14,850 bases of DNA from Pseudomonadota bacterium (lineage in GTDB: Bacteria > Pseudomonadota > Alphaproteobacteria > Rhizobiales > Beijerinckiaceae), in NCBI GenBank assembly GCA_023423995.1, contig JAFAEL010000048.1, forward strand, positions 1 to 14,850, in the 5' to 3' direction. The notes under the pieces were generated by a model. That model saw only the letters and a program-made list of their open reading frames with translations, ran no database searches and was not told the origin of the DNA. This document shows, one piece after another, positions 14,725-14,850 of the stretch. A program made the translations under genes and the position numbers. Every line of letters begins with the position of its first letter. The first letter of the stretch is position 1.

Positions 14725-14835
14725 CGTCGCATCGCTGATCCCGTGCTTGCGGCAGATCTCGGCAACCGGCAGCCCGGCCTGCTGCTCCTTCAGGATGCCG
14801 ATGATCTGCTCCTCGCTGAACCGGCTCTTCTTCAT
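14725..14835 (-). pseudogene. IS3-family OrfA transposase, N-terminal fragment
   Basis: From the ATG at 14835, with AGGAGA just upstream, the minus strand encodes MKKSRFSEEQIIGILKEQQA, then LPVAEICRKHGISDAT. This is the start of OrfA of IS3-family elements (IS407-like group), the helix-turn-helix protein that binds the element ends. After SDAT the family continues with FYKWRSKYGG; here it turns to SPSWRQRP and never recovers, so only about 37 codons remain. The break falls at about 14725, next to the PBP-domain fragment. The upstream end of the element should lie just outside the right edge. Confidence 0.85.
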
Positions 14836-14850
14836 CGTCCGTCTCCTGCT

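Noticed and set aside
14490..14738. Plus-strand 82-codon frame near the right edge
   Set aside because: The minus strand here matches a PBP-type sensor domain; the plus product has no family resemblance.

Overview
The window is GC-rich and densely packed, with long open frames and strong G/C preference at third codon positions. The insertion-sequence relics (IS481, IS91 and IS3 types), the TetR-controlled catabolic genes and the secreted-protein operon all fit an alphaproteobacterium of the Rhizobiales/Methylobacterium kind. That placement is inference from style and protein families; no rRNA or other marker gene is present. The mix of broken insertion sequences, truncated genes and orphan catabolic genes suggests an accessory region, such as a plasmid or chromosomal island.

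Left part (1-3240). A C-terminal scrap of an IS481-type transposase enters from the left edge on the minus strand. Next is a minus-strand gene for a large MscS-type mechanosensitive channel with a secretion signal and a beta-rich periplasmic domain. A decayed IS91-type transposase fragment on the plus strand (2799-3056, in-frame stop at 3000) separates it from the next operon.

Middle part (3241-9307). A compact minus-strand operon, read from about 7518 down to 3241, encodes three exported proteins of unassigned function. They are a repeat-type (TPR/Sel1-like) protein, a Pro-rich and Cys-containing protein coupled to it by a TGATG overlap, and a long protein with two peptidoglycan-binding domains. 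The last is split by a single-base frameshift near 5085-5090. Facing away from this operon, across a 94-base shared upstream region, is a 564-residue exported protein. It has an N-terminal PAPVYRA repeat tract and a C-terminal domain with HHSS and SGHY blocks resembling plant IQM proteins and the ends of some bacterial secreted effectors. Together these look like an uncharacterised cell-envelope system.

Right part (9503-14100). A TetR-type repressor gene and a divergent plus-strand pair share a short intergenic region holding two overlapping inverted repeats (likely operators). The pair encodes a single-chain fusion of a flavin aromatic monooxygenase with an HSL-type alpha/beta-hydrolase, and a periplasmic ABC-type solute-binding protein. 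Just behind the repressor is the 5'-truncated remnant of an enamidase-like amidohydrolase. The likely job is regulated uptake and ring oxidation/hydrolysis of an aromatic or N-heterocyclic compound, in a locus that has lost part of its pathway (amidohydrolase N-terminus, ABC permease and ATPase).

Right edge (14101-14850). This is scrambled DNA: a strong hairpin, a small minus-strand open frame lacking a start codon, a fragment of a PBP-like (molybdate-type) sensor domain, and the first codons of an IS3-family OrfA joined onto that fragment.
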